From assembly GCF_039595395.1 (NCBI RefSeq), contig NZ_JBCNLP010000006.1, positions 377,001-441,000 on the forward strand: 64,000 bases of DNA. The letters are read 5' to 3'. The stretch is from Novosphingobium sp. (GTDB lineage Bacteria > Pseudomonadota > Alphaproteobacteria > Sphingomonadales > Sphingomonadaceae). Made by a program: the position numbers and the translations under genes. Positions within the stretch are counted from its first letter, which is position 1, and every line of letters begins with the position of its first letter. Under the pieces are notes generated by a model that was not told where the DNA came from, searched no databases, and was given only the letters and a program-made list of their open reading frames with translations. Shown here in pieces: positions 34,883-43,655 of the stretch.

Positions 34883-35725
34883 TCAGCCAGGCCGGGCGTT
34901 CAGCGGGGTGAAGGGCTCGTTGGCGGGGATATAGCGGATCGACACATCCTTGATGAAACCGGCGAGCCATTCGGCCAACAGCTTCATGCCGATATCCTCG
35001 GTGCCCATATGGCCCAGAAGAATGATGCCGCGCGGACGGCCCAGCAGGGTGGAATCCTGCGCAAAAGCGGTCGCATCATAGGTGGGCAGATGGCTGTCCG
35101 CCCCCTCGGCCGCTTCGCCGCCAACGATGACATCCACATCATCGTCGAGGGTGAAATCGGGGAAGGCATAGCCCACGCCGATCGCCACCTTGCGCACCAT
35201 CATGTCGCGCGGACCGGTGATGCGGTGGGCATGCGTACCGGTACGCCTGGTGACATAAGCGGCCAGAGCCTCCAGAGTCATCGGCTGAGGCAAGGTGACC
35301 ACGGGCCAGCGCGGCGCGGCGCCGTTGGCAGGCTTGTCCGCCTCCCAGCCCAACAGGCTGAGCTGACCGGCAAACAGCGGATCGGGGCGCATGCGGTGCG
35401 CCAGATCATGGTTGCGCCAGATGACCAGCCCATGCTCATCGATAAAGGCCTTCTTGGCCAGATAGACCGGATCGCCCGACAGAGCCTCAACGCTGTCGTT
35501 GTCGCTGTACCATGTGTCCTCATGGGAGATGATGAAATTGCGCCCTTCGGCGACCGCCCGTTTCAGCATGTCGAAGGTGGACATGCCGGTGGTGGCGATG
35601 CCGGTGACCACCGTATCGGGATTGCCGTTCTTGAAGGTGTCGCGATACGATGGGTGCGGTGGCGGGCCGACGCCTTCTGCGGCGGCCTTCGCGTAAATCG
35701 CATCGACGATCTGCTGCGGCGTCAT
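34883..35725 (-). CDS. Nif3/YbgI-like dinuclear-metal protein
   Basis: A 280-residue cytoplasmic protein of the Nif3 (NGG1-interacting factor 3, DUF34) type. N-terminal half: TVVTGIATTGMSTFDMLKRA and ISHEDTWYSDND, giving a metal-binding His; a second His/Asp in WRNHDLAH. C-terminal half: LLGHMGTEDIGMK, which reproduces the HxxxE metal pair of YbgI. Nif3 proteins are widespread, with proposed GTP cyclohydrolase-like or nucleotide roles but no settled function. It lies 3 bases downstream of an exported paralogue in the CE15 operon, an unusual setting for this family. Confidence 0.8.
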   Translation of the reverse strand: MTPQQIVDAIYAKAAAEGVGPPPHPSYRDTFKNGNPDTVVTGIATTGMSTFDMLKRAVAEGRNFIISHEDTWYSDNDSVEALSGDPVYLAKKAFIDEHGLVIWRNHDLAHRMRPDPLFAGQLSLLGWEADKPANGAAPRWPVVTLPQPMTLEALAAYVTRRTGTHAHRITGPRDMMVRKVAIGVGYAFPDFTLDDDVDVIVGGEAAEGADSHLPTYDATAFAQDSTLLGRPRGIILLGHMGTEDIGMKLLAEWLAGFIKDVSIRYIPANEPFTPLNARPG

Positions 35726-35728
35726 GGC

Positions 35729-36637
35729 TCAAGCCCTCCAGAACGGGTCAGCGTGAGGCGCGAAGCTGACGGGCAGGCCGGGGTGCGCTGCCTTGAGCGC
35801 AGCCGCCAGCGCGCGCGTGCCCGGCTGTTGCGACAGGATGCGGCCCAGAGCCACCAGCCCCTTCGGATGCCCCGCCGCATGGCTGTCGGCGATATAGGGC
35901 ACCAGTTCCCATTCGCGCAGGTCGCCCGCCACCAGCACATCGGCCTGCCGCAGACGGGGCAGCGTCGCGGCCATCTCGGTGGTGCCGGGCACCACGCAGA
36001 CCTTGCGCACCGGCATGGCCGGATCGCCGATCATCCGCAGCCCGCCATGGGCGCCCACCGCGCTTTGCGCCCGCTGAACCAGCGTGCCCAGCGTGATGGG
36101 CGCCGTGTCGAAGATCCAGCCGTCAGCCGTTGTGCTCAGGCCCATCGCCCGCGCCAGATGGCCGGTGAAGAGCGGGTTGTCGGCGGAAGGGCCGGGCGCT
36201 TCGCTGCGGGTGGGCAGGCGATAGACGACCAGCTTGTGGCCGGCGATGAAAGCGGATTTTTCCCTGAACACCGGTTGGGCAAACAGCCGCTCGGCGCCCG
36301 CCCTGGCCATGGGATTGGCATCGGCGGGCAGCGGGCGGCTGTAGAGCGGCGCCTCGGCGCTGAGGATCAGGTTGCAGCCGCTGGCCACCGCCTGACGCAG
36401 CACGACAAGGCTGGGCATGGTGGCGACCATGATGCCGGTCACTTGCGTATCGCCGCTGCCATGGATCAGCGTGGCGCTCGCCAGTGTCGAGGCGGCACCG
36501 GCGGGCAGCGTGCCGCTGCTCAGCAGCGCGGCGGCACTCATGCGCGTGGCGGCGGCCATGGCGGGCAGGGGCGCGGCCAGCGCGATCCCTGCTCCGCCTG
36601 CCATTACGGAGCGGCGGGTTAGCGTGTCATTGCGCAT
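35729..36637 (-). CDS. Tat-exported Nif3-like paralogue lacking metal ligands
   Basis: A 302-residue protein with a twin-arginine leader (TLTRRSVMAGGAGIALAAP). The mature part aligns with the adjacent Nif3-like protein throughout: TQVTGIMVATMPSLVVLRQA, FREKSAFIAGHKLVVYR, DNPLFTGHLARAMG and VRKVCVV. The key ligand positions differ: ISHED becomes LSAEA, and the C-terminal HxxxE becomes RxxxQ, so it probably does not bind two metals the same way. ATG 36637 is chosen because GGGGAG lies six bases upstream; its start overlaps the CE15 stop by 11 bases, implying translational coupling. Function unknown, possibly a binding or scaffold role in the periplasm. Confidence 0.72.
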   Translation of the reverse strand: MRNDTLTRRSVMAGGAGIALAAPLPAMAAATRMSAAALLSSGTLPAGAASTLASATLIHGSGDTQVTGIMVATMPSLVVLRQAVASGCNLILSAEAPLYSRPLPADANPMARAGAERLFAQPVFREKSAFIAGHKLVVYRLPTRSEAPGPSADNPLFTGHLARAMGLSTTADGWIFDTAPITLGTLVQRAQSAVGAHGGLRMIGDPAMPVRKVCVVPGTTEMAATLPRLRQADVLVAGDLREWELVPYIADSHAAGHPKGLVALGRILSQQPGTRALAAALKAAHPGLPVSFAPHADPFWRA

Positions 36638-38036
36638 GGGCATCTCCCCAATAGGGCTGCATGAAGGTGATGAAGCTTGACCAGTTGGGCAAGGGTGTAT
36701 GACCAAATTCATGCTGGCGGAAGCCGATATGCCCTTGGGTCAGGGTGGTACCAAGCTGGGGGAACCGGGAGGGCTCCAGCCCTTTGCTGCCCAGCAATCT
36801 CCATACTGGCGAGGCGGCGCTGGCGGCCATGAACATGCCTTTGGGATCCACCCAGGCATCGCCGGGCACGGCATCGGGCGGGGCCAGCATCAACTGGCCG
36901 CCGCCGATGAAGACCAGACGCGGGGCGACCAGCGCGATCAGCTCATGGGCATCCACCGGCAGCTCGGCGGGGCTGTGATCGACCGAACCATATGTCAGGA
37001 AAGCCGGGGTGAACCAATGCGCCTCGTCGCTGGTGAGATTGCCGATGCCCTCGCCATAGTTGCGGCGATAGAGCGCCGCGCCCCCGGCGCCAGAGGAGCT
37101 GATGTAGCCCGCCGCAAAGCGCTGGTCGAAGGCCAGCGCCACCAGCGCCGCCTTGCCGTTGCGCGAATGGCCGAAGATGCCCACGCGCCTTGCGTCGATC
37201 CTTCCGTCGGTCTGCATCCAGTCGAGCGCGCGGCTGCAGCCCCAGGCCCAGGCGCGCAGCACACCCCAGTCATGCAGTGAGCGCGGCGCCCCCCGGTTGG
37301 CCAGACCGATGACGCCCGATGTCAGCCCGGCGCTGTTGTCGGCCTGGATCGACGCGGTGTCGATGGTGGCATAGCCCCAGCCCCGCGCGGCCATCTGCTC
37401 CTCGGCGGAGGGGACGGCGGGCTGAGCCAGCTTGAAACCGGGCGGAAGATGAAAGGGCCGCAGCGAGCCGATCATCAGCATCATCGGCACACGCCCCTTC
37501 GCGTCGGCGGGCGTGCTGACTGTCATCAGAATATCGACCGTGATGCCCGGCGCGGCGGCATTGTCGGCATGGCCCACCAGCTTGCGCGTGATCATGGGGT
37601 GGCCGCCGACGGTTTCGTTGACGGTCTCGGCGATGCGCCAGTGGATGGCGGGCGCGGAGGCGGGCACGCGCCCATAGACCTCGGATTCGAAGGCGGCGAG
37701 GATCTGTGGACGACGCATATGCCACCATTGCGCGGCGGTGGTGATGGCGGTGCCGTCCTGCGCGGTGAGCGCCGGGGGCAGGGGGGCGCCCGTGTTTGCT
37801 TTGGCCTCGTCGAAATTGGCGAAATGGGGATCGTTGCGGTCGCGCCCGGCACGCGGCGCCACCGTCTGTTTGACCCCGGCCAGATCCAGCTCCTTGCGGT
37901 GCATGGCGGCGCTGGCTTCGGCGATCTGCTGTGTGGTGGGGGCTGGCGCGGCTTGCTGTGACCACGCGGGCGCGGCCATCAGCATGACGCTTGCCGCAGG
38001 CACGATCAGTCTGGGCGCAACCTTTGGCAAACGCAT
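36627..38036 (-). CDS. CE15 glucuronoyl esterase
   Basis: Exported 469-residue esterase, signal peptide ending APAWS-QQA. The CE15 signature is GHSRNGKAAL with nucleophile Ser291, followed by the conserved SSSGAGGAALYRRNYGE block, and a likely catalytic His in FRQHEFGHTP near residue 442-446. Glucuronoyl esterases cleave the ester between 4-O-methylglucuronic acid of xylan and lignin alcohols. ATG 38036 is chosen for the AAGAGGA site. First gene of an operon with two Nif3-like proteins and probably the GFOR-like oxidoreductase; the promoter faces the GntR gene and carries an ATCATATAATATATGAT palindrome. Confidence 0.9.
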   Translation of the reverse strand: MRLPKVAPRLIVPAASVMLMAAPAWSQQAAPAPTTQQIAEASAAMHRKELDLAGVKQTVAPRAGRDRNDPHFANFDEAKANTGAPLPPALTAQDGTAITTAAQWWHMRRPQILAAFESEVYGRVPASAPAIHWRIAETVNETVGGHPMITRKLVGHADNAAAPGITVDILMTVSTPADAKGRVPMMLMIGSLRPFHLPPGFKLAQPAVPSAEEQMAARGWGYATIDTASIQADNSAGLTSGVIGLANRGAPRSLHDWGVLRAWAWGCSRALDWMQTDGRIDARRVGIFGHSRNGKAALVALAFDQRFAAGYISSSGAGGAALYRRNYGEGIGNLTSDEAHWFTPAFLTYGSVDHSPAELPVDAHELIALVAPRLVFIGGGQLMLAPPDAVPGDAWVDPKGMFMAASAASPVWRLLGSKGLEPSRFPQLGTTLTQGHIGFRQHEFGHTPLPNWSSFITFMQPYWGDAHAQ

Positions 38037-38348
38037 GGCGGTCCTCTTATCCCGGAAGCATCGAGCGCCGATTCTGATCGTCCGGCTTGAAGCCATCATG
38101 GGGCAGGGCAGGGCTTTGCACAATCATATAATATATGATTTCTTCAGGAAATCGGGAGCATGGATGGCAGGATTGCCCTCGGAAATTTCGGGGTATATCT
38201 GATAGGATTTGCCGGATCGCACAGGCCCGACCATTGAAGCATGGGCCGATGATGCTAGGATAGGAGCGCCGGGGGGAAGCTGGTGACGTGATGATACGGC
38301 GCTTTCAGGCCTTCCTTGCGGCTGCAAGATGGATTGGGCTTTTCGGAT
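38037..38348. other. Divergent promoter region between CE15 and GntR genes
   Basis: 312 bases without a gene. It holds the 17-bp AT-rich palindrome at 38123-38139 and little else recognisable. Confidence 0.6.
38123..38139. promoter_or_regulatory. Palindrome ATCATATAATATATGAT, candidate GntR operator
   Basis: Seventeen-base palindrome, symmetric except the central base, 87 bases upstream of the CE15 start and next to the GntR gene. Its arms ATCATAT/ATATGAT recur at four other promoters up to 56.6 kb. Confidence 0.65.
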
Positions 38349-39089
38349 ATGTCACTTCCTCCTGTTGTGCGTGGCTTGCATGCTGTCCCTCGCGATGCTG
38401 CGGAAGCTGCGCCCCTGCCCCCCACCTTTGTCGAGCGGGCCTATGATTACCTGCTCTCGATGATCCTTTCGGTGCAGATCGCGCCGGGCGAGCGGATCGC
38501 GATCGACAAGGTGGCGCGCAAGCTGGACATTTCCCAGACCCCGGTCCGGGAAGCGCTGAGCCAGCTCGAGGCGGAGCGGCTGGTGCTGAAAACGCCCAAT
38601 GTCGGCTATCGCGCCAGCCCGCCGATGAGCCCGTCCGAAGTGCGCGAGGTCTATACCTTCCGCATGCTGATCGAGCCCTATGTGGCCGAGCAGGCGGCGC
38701 GCAACATGGATGATGACTCGCTGGCGGTCCTCCACAGCATCGAGGAGCAGATGGGCACGGTGGAGGAAGGCGATGAGCGGTCCTACGCGCGCTTCGCCGA
38801 AGCCGATGCCCGGCTTCACCGGCTGATCGCCGACGGCAGCGGCAACCGCCTGATCGCCGATACGATCGAGCGGCTGCATGCTCATCTTCAGATCTTCCGC
38901 TCGCTGTACCGCACCAATGCTCCGGAAGAGGCGGCGGTGGAGCACCGGCGACTCATCGCCGCTCTGGCGGCGCGCGATCCGGAGGCGGCCCATGCGGCCA
39001 TGCGCGACCATCTGGTCGCATCGGAACGGCGGATGGAACTGGTGACGACACCGGCCGGGGGCGGCCAGAAAGGGCCTGCCAAGGCCTGA
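38349..39089 (+). CDS. GntR-family (FadR/FCD subgroup) transcriptional regulator
   Basis: A 246-residue regulator: winged helix-turn-helix at about 25-90 (RAYDYLLSMILS, DKVARKLDISQTPVREALSQLEAE) and an all-helical FCD ligand domain with VYTFRMLIEPYVAEQAA and the metal/ligand Asp and His residues (DARLHRLIADGSGN, EHRRLIAAL). FCD-type regulators sense organic acids, often hexuronates or aromatic or short-chain acids. ATG 38349 is chosen; no strong ribosome site is visible, and an in-frame TTG at 38316 is possible. It stands at the centre of the second gene programme and is the obvious candidate reader of the ATCATAT-n-ATATGAT sites. Confidence 0.9.
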   Translation: MSLPPVVRGLHAVPRDAAEAAPLPPTFVERAYDYLLSMILSVQIAPGERIAIDKVARKLDISQTPVREALSQLEAERLVLKTPNVGYRASPPMSPSEVREVYTFRMLIEPYVAEQAARNMDDDSLAVLHSIEEQMGTVEEGDERSYARFAEADARLHRLIADGSGNRLIADTIERLHAHLQIFRSLYRTNAPEEAAVEHRRLIAALAARDPEAAHAAMRDHLVASERRMELVTTPAGGGQKGPAKA

Positions 39090-39159
39090 TAACACCAGGA
39101 TCGGCATGCGTTTGAGGCAGGCTTGACACTGCCTGGGGGAGCACGTACCAATCTCGACA

Positions 39160-39175
39160 ATATCATATATGATAT
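39160..39175. promoter_or_regulatory. Palindrome ATATCATATATGATAT, candidate GntR operator
   Basis: Perfect 16-base palindrome 18 bases before the amidohydrolase start, well placed to block or activate the long rightward operon. Confidence 0.65.
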
Positions 39176-39193
39176 GAATCGGGAGATCGTTGG

Positions 39194-40612
39194 ATGCCCC
39201 ATGGGTGTGTGCCGGGCCTTGGGAAGAGGCGCCGTGTTCAGTCTTGCGCGGCTCGTATCGGGTTGGGGGTGGTCCCGGCCCTTGTGGCTGTGGCCGGCCC
39301 TGCACAGGCTGAAACAGTCGTCCTGCGCGATTTCACCCTGATCGATGGTACGGGTCATGCGCCTGTCGCGCATCAGGCGCTGGTGATGACCAACGGGCGC
39401 ATCGCCTGGATGGGCCCTGCTGCCAGCGTGAAGGTGCCCAGGGGTGCCAAAGTGCAAAAGCTGCCCGGTACATATCTGTTGCCCGGCCTGATCGACAACC
39501 ATGTGCATCTGGGCCTCGTCAACGGTCTGGCGCAGGATGTGAAGTATCAGACCCCTGGCAGCATCAATGCCCAACTCGCCACCTATGCCGCCTATGGCAT
39601 CACCAGCGTGCAGACGCTGGGCACCGAGAAAGAGCTGATCTTCCCGATGCGCGCTGCGCAGCGGGCCGGGCGGCCCGATCGCGCGCGCATCTTCACCGTT
39701 GGCATGGGCGTGGTGTTCAAGGGCTCCTATGGCGGCGTTCCGGGCCTCGACCAGAAGGTGGCCACGCCCGAGGAGGCGCGCCGCATGGTCGATGCGCAGG
39801 CCGCCAAAGGCGCCGATGCGATCAAGCTGTGGGTGGATGACGAGTTCGGCTCGATCCCCGAGCGCATGCCTGCGGCAATCAGCACTGCGGTGATCGGCGA
39901 GGCGCACAAGGATGGCAAGAAGGCCATCGCTCATGTGTTCTATCGCGACAATCTTGAGGAGTTGGTGCGCGAGGGCGTCAACGGCTTTGCCCATACGGTG
40001 CGCGACCAGCCGGTCACCGCTCGGGACATCGCCGCGATGAAGGCCAAGGGCGTATGGCAGATGGCGGCCACGCTCAGCCGCGAGGCTTCCTTCACCTACA
40101 GCACATTGCCTTTCCTCAACGATCCTTTCTTCGCGCGCGGGGTAACACCCGCAGTGCTCAGCGAGTTGGGCAGCGCCGAGCGGGCGCAGAAGCTGACGTC
40201 CTCGCCCACCTTCCCGAAGTATCCGCAGGTGCTCAGGCTGGCGATGGAGAATTTCGCCGCCGAGGCCAAAGCGGGCGTGCCCTATGGCATGGGCACCGAC
40301 AGCGGGCCGACCGGGCGCTTCCCCGGCTATTTCGCGCATTGGGAGCTGGAGCTGATGGTGAAGGCCGGGATCACGCCGATGCAGGCCATCGTGGCCGCCA
40401 CCAGCAGCAATGCCCGCTTTATGGGCGCGCGTGACATCGGCACGGTGGCGGTGGGCAAATGGGGCGATCTGCTGGTGCTCGATGCTAATCCGCTGAGGGA
40501 TATCCGCAACACCCGCAAGATCCGCGCCGTCTTCATCGCGGGCAAATCCGTGCCCACCATCTGGGAAAGCTGCGCAGGCCGCCCCGCAGAGGCCTGCGGT
40601 GCCCGGCCGTGA
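39194..40612 (+). CDS. Exported metal-dependent amidohydrolase (imidazolonepropionase-like)
   Basis: A 472-residue amidohydrolase-superfamily protein with an atypical long leader (hydrophobic stretch RIGLGVVPALVAVAGPAQA), suggesting export. Metal motifs: HxH in LIDNHVHLG (His103, His105), candidate carbamylated Lys in DAIKLWVDDE, His in KKAIAHVFY and GFAHTVRD, and the catalytic Asp in MGTDSGPTG. Related enzymes hydrolyse cyclic amides, lactone-like bonds or dipeptides; the substrate here is unknown. ATG 39194 follows GGGAG. First gene of a tightly packed rightward operon; its stop overlaps the MFS start by four bases (GTGA). Confidence 0.83.
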   Translation: MPHGCVPGLGKRRRVQSCAARIGLGVVPALVAVAGPAQAETVVLRDFTLIDGTGHAPVAHQALVMTNGRIAWMGPAASVKVPRGAKVQKLPGTYLLPGLIDNHVHLGLVNGLAQDVKYQTPGSINAQLATYAAYGITSVQTLGTEKELIFPMRAAQRAGRPDRARIFTVGMGVVFKGSYGGVPGLDQKVATPEEARRMVDAQAAKGADAIKLWVDDEFGSIPERMPAAISTAVIGEAHKDGKKAIAHVFYRDNLEELVREGVNGFAHTVRDQPVTARDIAAMKAKGVWQMAATLSREASFTYSTLPFLNDPFFARGVTPAVLSELGSAERAQKLTSSPTFPKYPQVLRLAMENFAAEAKAGVPYGMGTDSGPTGRFPGYFAHWELELMVKAGITPMQAIVAATSSNARFMGARDIGTVAVGKWGDLLVLDANPLRDIRNTRKIRAVFIAGKSVPTIWESCAGRPAEACGARP

Positions 40613-41922
40613 CCGTGGCCGTGGTGACCCCCGCTTTGGCAAGACCCACGCGCACGCGCTATGTGGTGCTGGCGCTGGTGATCGCGGCCTATTTCATCAC
40701 CTATATCGACCGGGTGCTGCTGTCGGTGGCGGCGCCTTTCATCGAGAAGGACTTTCATCTCGACACCATCACCGTGGGCAAGGTGTTGATGTGCTATTCC
40801 ATCGCCTATGCCCTGTTCCAGATTCCGGGCGGCTGGTTCGGCGACAAGGTGGGGCCGCGTCTGGCGATGAGCTGCGTGGTGATCTGGTGGTCGGCGCTGA
40901 CCGCGCTGACGGCCTTCAGCACCTCGGCGGTGAGCATGGGGATCTGCCTGTTCATGATCGGCATGGGCGAGGCGGGGGCTTTCCCCATCGCCAACCGGGC
41001 CCTGTCGCGCTGGATGCTGCCCTCCGAACGCGCGCTGGCGCAGGGGGCCACCCATGCCGGATCGCGGCTGGGCAGCACGCTGACGCCGCTGATGGTGGTG
41101 CCGCTGGTGGGGCTGACCGCATTGAGCTGGCGCTTGCCCTTTCTGGTCTTTGCCGCAGTGGGTGTGGTCTGGGCGCTGGGCTGGTATGCCTATTATCGCA
41201 ACATGCCTGCCGAACATCGCAATGTGAATGAAGGCGAACTGGAGCGCATCACCGGTGCTCTGGGCCATTTCGCCGGAGGCAGGCGCAAGGTGCCCTGGGC
41301 GCAGATCCTGTCGAACCGGCAGATGTGGATCCTGGGCGCGATGTATTTTTGCTACGCCTATGACATCGGCGTGTTCCTGAGCTGGTTTCCCAAATATCTG
41401 ACGGCGGCGCGCGGCATCGAACTGACCCATATGGGGTTCTACGCCTCGGTGCCCTTTCTGGCCGGATTGCTGGGTGACGTGGCGGGCGGGGCGCTGTCCG
41501 ATCACCTGCTCAAGACGACGGGGCGCCATGGCTGGTCGCGCCGGATTGTGTCGGTGACGGGCTTCTGGACCTCGGCGGTGGCGGTCAGTCTGGCGGCGCT
41601 GGCGCAGGATCCGGTGGTGTCGGTCGGCTGGTTCGCGCTGGCGCTGTTCTTTCTGGAGCTGACGGTGGGCGTGTCATGGGCGGTGACGCTGGATGTCGGC
41701 GGCGAGTTTGCCGGCTCGGTCTCGGCGGTGATGAACACGATGGGCAACATTGGCGCGGCAATCGCCGTGGGGGTCACGGCATGGTTTGCCACCCGTTACG
41801 GCTGGGCTTCGGCCTTCGGTGTGGTGGCGCTGCTGGGGGCGGTGGCGGGCTTGCTGATGTTGCAGGTCGATCCGACCCGGCGGTTCTACAGCGATACGAC
41901 ACAGGACGATAATTCGGTTTGA
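40609..41922 (+). CDS. MFS transporter, anion:cation symporter (hexuronate/aromatic acid) type
   Basis: A 437-residue inner-membrane symporter with 12 predicted helices. The ACS-family signature is visible: YFITYIDRVLLSVAAPFI in helix 1, GGWFGDKVGPRLAM in the loop 2-3, and MNTMGNIGAAIAVGVTAWF near the end. This family carries organic anions such as glucuronate, galactonate, glucarate and aromatic acids. GTG 40609 overlaps the amidohydrolase stop (GTGA), so the two are coupled: the transported anion is probably the product of, or related to, the amidohydrolase reaction. Confidence 0.9.
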   Translation: MTVAVVTPALARPTRTRYVVLALVIAAYFITYIDRVLLSVAAPFIEKDFHLDTITVGKVLMCYSIAYALFQIPGGWFGDKVGPRLAMSCVVIWWSALTALTAFSTSAVSMGICLFMIGMGEAGAFPIANRALSRWMLPSERALAQGATHAGSRLGSTLTPLMVVPLVGLTALSWRLPFLVFAAVGVVWALGWYAYYRNMPAEHRNVNEGELERITGALGHFAGGRRKVPWAQILSNRQMWILGAMYFCYAYDIGVFLSWFPKYLTAARGIELTHMGFYASVPFLAGLLGDVAGGALSDHLLKTTGRHGWSRRIVSVTGFWTSAVAVSLAALAQDPVVSVGWFALALFFLELTVGVSWAVTLDVGGEFAGSVSAVMNTMGNIGAAIAVGVTAWFATRYGWASAFGVVALLGAVAGLLMLQVDPTRRFYSDTTQDDNSV

Positions 41923-42004
41923 TACGCCCGGCTGCGGGCGCCTGCAGCATGACTCTGCGTGCGGATGCGGGGCCCGTCAGCGGCCTTGAGGGAGACATCG
42001 TGTG

Positions 42005-42400
42005 ATGAAAACGGGAATTGGGGGCAAGGCCATCGGGGCGCTGCTGATGCTGACCGCTGGCGCTGCCAGTGCCGCCGGTGACAAGGCCGCGGGGGAGAAG
42101 GTTTTTACGCGCTGCGCGGCCTGTCATCAGGTCGGGCCAGCCGCGAAGGCCGGCTTCGGGCCTGTGCTCAATGGCGTGGTGGGGGCCAAAGCGGCATCTT
42201 CGGCCGGTTATGCCTATTCGCCCGCGATCAAGGCGGCGGGGCTGGTGTGGAGCGCCGCCACGCTGGAGCGTTTCCTGACCGCCCCGGCCAGGCTGGTGCC
42301 GGGGACCAAAATGGTTTTCCCCGGCCTTGCGGAGGCCAGGGATCGGATGGATGTGATCGCCTATCTGGCGCAATTCGATGCCAAGGGGCGCGGGAAGTGA
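42005..42400 (+). CDS. Exported c-type cytochrome (class I)
   Basis: A 131-residue periplasmic cytochrome, signal peptide ending AASA-AGD, one haem motif CAACH at about residue 37 and a distal Met in PGTKMVFPG. Resembles mitochondrial-type cytochrome c. An upstream in-frame GTG at 42002 is also possible. Its stop overlaps the Fe-alcohol dehydrogenase start (GTGA). Probable electron carrier for the PQQ dehydrogenase further along the operon. Confidence 0.88.
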   Translation: MKTGIGGKAIGALLMLTAGAASAAGDKAAGEKVFTRCAACHQVGPAAKAGFGPVLNGVVGAKAASSAGYAYSPAIKAAGLVWSAATLERFLTAPARLVPGTKMVFPGLAEARDRMDVIAYLAQFDAKGRGK

Positions 42401-43632
42401 GCGGGGCGCAGGCCATGTTCGGCGCGATGCGTCTGCCGCGCTCGGTCTTGTTCGGCCGGGGGCAGCGCCATGCGCTGGGCTCGGTGGTTGCGGGGCTCGG
42501 TCGACGGGCGCTGCTGTGCACCGACAAGCGGCAGGCAGCGCAGAGCGAGTTTGCCGCCATGCTGGCCGATCTGGCGGCGCATGATGTCGAATGCCGTGTC
42601 TTCGACGACACCATCCCCGACCTGCCGATCGCCTCGATCGAGGCCTGTGTGGCCACGGTGGCGGATTTCGCGCCCGATGTGGTGGTGGGCGTGGGCGGCG
42701 GCAGCTCGATGGATATGGCCAAGGTGGTGGCCGTGCTGCTGACCCATGGTGGCGATCTGCGCAGCTATTATGGCGAGTTCGCGGTTCCGGGCCCGGTGAT
42801 GCCCCTGATCGCCGTGCCCACCACGGCGGGCACGGGATCGGAAGTGACCCCGGTCGCGGTGGTGGCCGATGAGGAGCGGGGCACCAAGATCGGCATCGCC
42901 AGCCCGCATCTGATCCCGATCTGCGCCATCTGCGATCCCGAACTGACCGCCACCTGCCCGCCCGCGCTCACCGCCTGTTCGGGCGCCGATGCGCTGACCC
43001 ATGCCATTGAGGCCTATACCACGCTGGCGCGGCCCATCGATCCGCTGCTGACGCAGGGCCATGTCTTCGTCGGCAAGAATGTGCTGAGCGATCATTTCGC
43101 CAGTCTCGCGGTCGGGAACATCTTCCGTTACCTGCGGCGTGCCTGCGAAGACGGCAGCGACATGGAAGCGCGCGAGGGGGTCATGCTGGCGGCCACGGCG
43201 GCCGGTTGCGCCTTCGGCACGGCGGGCACGGCGGCGGCCCATGCGCTGCAATATCCCGTCGGCAATCTGACTCACACCGCCCATGGCGACGGGGTGGCAT
43301 CGCTGCTGCCCTATGTGATGCAGTTCAACCTGCCCGCATGCATTCCCGCCTTCGCTCAACTCGCGGCGCTGATCGGCCTGCCCGAGGACACGCCGGAGGC
43401 GATGGCTCAGGGCCTGATCGATGCCGTCGCCGATCTGATGGCGGCCATCGGCATCCCCCGCACGCTGGCCGATCTGGGCTTGCGCGACGATCAGCAGGAT
43501 TTCGTGGCCACCAATGCCCTCAATGCCGCGCGGCTTGTGAAGAACAATCCGCGCCTGCTCGACCTTGCGGCCATGCAAAGCATCACCCGCGCTGCCTTCA
43601 GCGGCGACCGGGCATCGCTGCGCAGCGTCTGA
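42397..43632 (+). CDS. Iron-containing (group III) alcohol dehydrogenase
   Basis: A 411-residue cytoplasmic NAD(P)-dependent dehydrogenase. N-terminal dinucleotide domain with VVGVGGGSSMDMAK and VPTTAGTGSEVTP; the metal-binding helical domain has DALTHAIEAYTT and YPVGNLTHTAHGDG, supplying the His and Asp ligands. The family includes alcohol dehydrogenases, 1,3-propanediol/lactaldehyde dehydrogenases and maleylacetate reductases. GTG 42397 overlaps the cytochrome stop; ATG 42415 is an alternative. Together with the next gene it would convert an alcohol to acid, or reduce a maleylacetate-type acid. Confidence 0.9.
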   Translation: MSGAQAMFGAMRLPRSVLFGRGQRHALGSVVAGLGRRALLCTDKRQAAQSEFAAMLADLAAHDVECRVFDDTIPDLPIASIEACVATVADFAPDVVVGVGGGSSMDMAKVVAVLLTHGGDLRSYYGEFAVPGPVMPLIAVPTTAGTGSEVTPVAVVADEERGTKIGIASPHLIPICAICDPELTATCPPALTACSGADALTHAIEAYTTLARPIDPLLTQGHVFVGKNVLSDHFASLAVGNIFRYLRRACEDGSDMEAREGVMLAATAAGCAFGTAGTAAAHALQYPVGNLTHTAHGDGVASLLPYVMQFNLPACIPAFAQLAALIGLPEDTPEAMAQGLIDAVADLMAAIGIPRTLADLGLRDDQQDFVATNALNAARLVKNNPRLLDLAAMQSITRAAFSGDRASLRSV

Positions 43633-43655
43633 ACAGCCTCCAGTCAGGATATCCC

